Part shown: piece by piece, positions 62,957-64,000 of the stretch
Layout: every line of letters starts with the position of its first letter
How positions within the stretch are numbered: the stretch's first letter is position 1
From: Alphaproteobacteria bacterium
Lineage (GTDB): Bacteria; Pseudomonadota; Alphaproteobacteria; Caulobacterales; Maricaulaceae
Direction of reading: 5' to 3'
DNA length: 64,000 nt
Assembly: GCA_016124205.1 (NCBI GenBank)
Contig: WGOD01000002.1
Coordinates: 620,001-684,000, forward strand
Notes under the pieces: generated by a model
Databases searched by the model: none
Seen by the model: the letters and a program-made list of their open reading frames with translations, nothing else
What the model was told of the DNA's origin: nothing
Program-made: the position numbers and the translations under genes

Positions 62957-63756
62957 GCCCGGCTTGCCGCCGGCGCGAGGATGTCGAGTGCCGCCGCGTG
63001 AAGCTCCGGCGTCGCGGCGGCGACAACCTGTCCGCCATTGTGGGCCGGACGACCTGACCAGTCTGTGATGATGCCCCCTGCCCCGGTCACGACGGGGATC
63101 AGCGCCTGCACGTCGAACGGCTTCAGCCCGGATTCCACGACGAGATCGACGCCGCCCGCTGCCAGCAGGGCATAGGCGTAGGCATCCATGCCGTAACGGG
63201 TCAGGCGGAGTTTCGACCGCAACGTCCCGAAAACTTCGGCTTCCGCGCCATGGAAAAGATAGGGATCGGTCGTCGCCATCAGCGCCTTGTCGAGGCGCGT
63301 GACCCTTGAGACCCGGATTGGCGTCTCGATCCCGCGATGCGTCAGACCCGCCTCATCACCGTTGCCGAAAAAGCGTTCGCCAGTATGCGGCTGGTCGATC
63401 ACGCCGACCCGGGGCAATCCCTCCCGCGTATGGGCGATGAGCACGGTCCAGGCGGTGGTCCCCGCGATGAAGCCCCGCGTGCCATCGATCGGATCGAGCG
63501 TCCAGCCGCGTCCATTCCGGGAGGGCAGCGTGTCGTATTCCTCGCCCAGCACACCGTCGCCGGGGCGGTGTTCGGCGATCAGGCGGCGCATCGCCGCTTC
63601 GGATGCGCGGTCGGCCTCGGTCACGGGATCGAAGGCGCCGGCTTCTTTGTTGTCGACGGCGGTGCCGGCCCGGAAATAGGGCAGGATGGCTTCCCCGGCT
63701 GCATCGGCCAGGCGGAAGGCGAATTCGAGGTCTTCAGACAAGGAAAAGGCGGACAT
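62953..63756 (-). CDS. hisN: Histidinol-phosphatase HisN (inositol monophosphatase fold)
   Basis: Removes phosphate from histidinol phosphate. The ATG at 63756 gives 267 residues with NKEAGAFDPVTEADRASEAAMRRLI, GEEYDTLP, the metal motif LDPIDGTRGFIAGTTAWTVLIA, and a C-terminal ESGLKPFDVQALIPVVTGAGGIITDW. GTRGFIAG is characteristic of the HisN subgroup rather than IMPase or CysQ. The partial gene upstream on the same strand is 47 bases away. Confidence 0.9.
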   Translation of the reverse strand: MSAFSLSEDLEFAFRLADAAGEAILPYFRAGTAVDNKEAGAFDPVTEADRASEAAMRRLIAEHRPGDGVLGEEYDTLPSRNGRGWTLDPIDGTRGFIAGTTAWTVLIAHTREGLPRVGVIDQPHTGERFFGNGDEAGLTHRGIETPIRVSRVTRLDKALMATTDPYLFHGAEAEVFGTLRSKLRLTRYGMDAYAYALLAAGGVDLVVESGLKPFDVQALIPVVTGAGGIITDWSGRPAHNGGQVVAAATPELHAAALDILAPAASRA

Positions 63757-63803
63757 TGCTGCCCGCCTATCACGCATCCTTGTTGGCTGCCAGAACTCTT
63801 GGT

Positions 63804-64000
63804 TCAGGCGGCGTCGTTGGCCGGTTCACCCGGCTCGAGGGATTTCGCGAGTTCCAGAAGGCGTTTGCGCGGACGTTCGCCGAGCCGGTAATAGGCGCGG
63901 ATCAGGTCCATGGTTTCCTTCTGCGAAAGAATGTCGGCGGCAAGGACAGCCTCGGGCTCGTCCGCGCCTTCGCGGCGCGACAGGCCTTCGTAGAAATACT
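63804..64000 (-). CDS. 3' end of a probable helix-turn-helix (XRE-type) regulator
   Basis: The frame open at the window edge encodes YFYEGLSRREG..., then SQKETMDLIRAYYRLGERPRKRLLELAKSL and ends LEPGEPANDAA. The Leu-Ile-Arg-Ala-Tyr-Tyr and Arg-Lys-Arg-Leu-Leu-Glu-Leu pattern is the usual C-terminal tail of short XRE-family regulators of alphaproteobacteria that follow an N-terminal helix-turn-helix. The DNA-binding part lies outside the window, so the call rests on the tail only. Too close to the end to appear in the ORF track. Confidence 0.6.
   Translation of the reverse strand, partial: YFYEGLSRREGADEPEAVLAADILSQKETMDLIRAYYRLGERPRKRLLELAKSLEPGEPANDAA

Noticed and set aside
62953-63756. Second CysQ
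   Set aside because: The IMPase fold is shared, but GTRGFIAG and the spacing of motifs fit HisN, and there is no sulfur-gene context.

Overview
The window reads as chromosomal DNA of a high-GC alphaproteobacterium, most likely from the Caulobacterales/Maricaulales/Hyphomonadales side of the class. Reasons: the tolB-pal-cpoB-tilS-ftsH order, a zapA preceded by a short coiled-coil gene of the kind described in Caulobacter (ZauP), a 6S RNA between zapA and the 5-formyl-THF cyclo-ligase gene, a heat-shock gene with a sigma-32-like promoter and a ROSE-type leader, and a pseudaminic acid (Pse) gene set of the kind used for flagellin or surface glycosylation. Genes are densely packed; many overlap by 1-4 bases, and no gene-free stretch exceeds 300 bases. 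I found no tRNA or rRNA gene, insertion sequence, prophage or CRISPR array. The assignment to a group is inference from gene content only.

Layout. 1-7.5 kb: 3' part of tolB, pal, cpoB, tilS, ftsH, folP and a glutathione S-transferase gene, all on +. 7.5-18.9 kb: housekeeping genes on both strands (transketolase, a strictosidine-synthase-like beta-propeller, a small lipoprotein, a PP2C phosphatase, a YebC regulator, a small transaldolase, a YmdB-type phosphoesterase, ahcY, an exported protein of unknown function, 5-FCL), with several long palindromic intergenic repeats. 18.9-23.6 kb: 6S RNA, zapA, zauP-like gene, then cysQ facing the cysD-cysNC sulfate-activation operon.

23.6-58.4 kb is a large surface-carbohydrate region. 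It makes precursors (glmS, manC, an AGE-family isomerase, UDP-glucuronate epimerase, galU, glmM, phosphomannomutase/phosphoglucomutase, ugd, kdsD). It carries two GT2 and one GT4-type glycosyltransferases, a DegT aminotransferase and a Gfo/Idh/MocA oxidoreductase. It also has a Pse block (pseB and pseC on -, pseG, pseI and pseF on +), interleaved with two methyltransferases, a class III aminotransferase, an ATP-grasp enzyme, a HAD phosphatase and two large proteins of uncertain function that are candidate sugar transferases. It ends with a Wzm/Wzt ABC exporter pair. No PseH-type acetyltransferase is visible, although every other step from UDP-GlcNAc to CMP-Pse is covered. The unassigned aminotransferase/ATP-grasp/HAD trio sits exactly where that step would be expected, which is the most interesting feature of the window.

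58.4-64 kb returns to housekeeping: gpmA, a deaminase-only RibD, a pentapeptide-repeat protein, an Hsp20 gene under apparent sigma-32 plus RNA-thermometer control, a lipoprotein with a methyltransferase-like fold, hisN, and the 3' end of a probable helix-turn-helix regulator.
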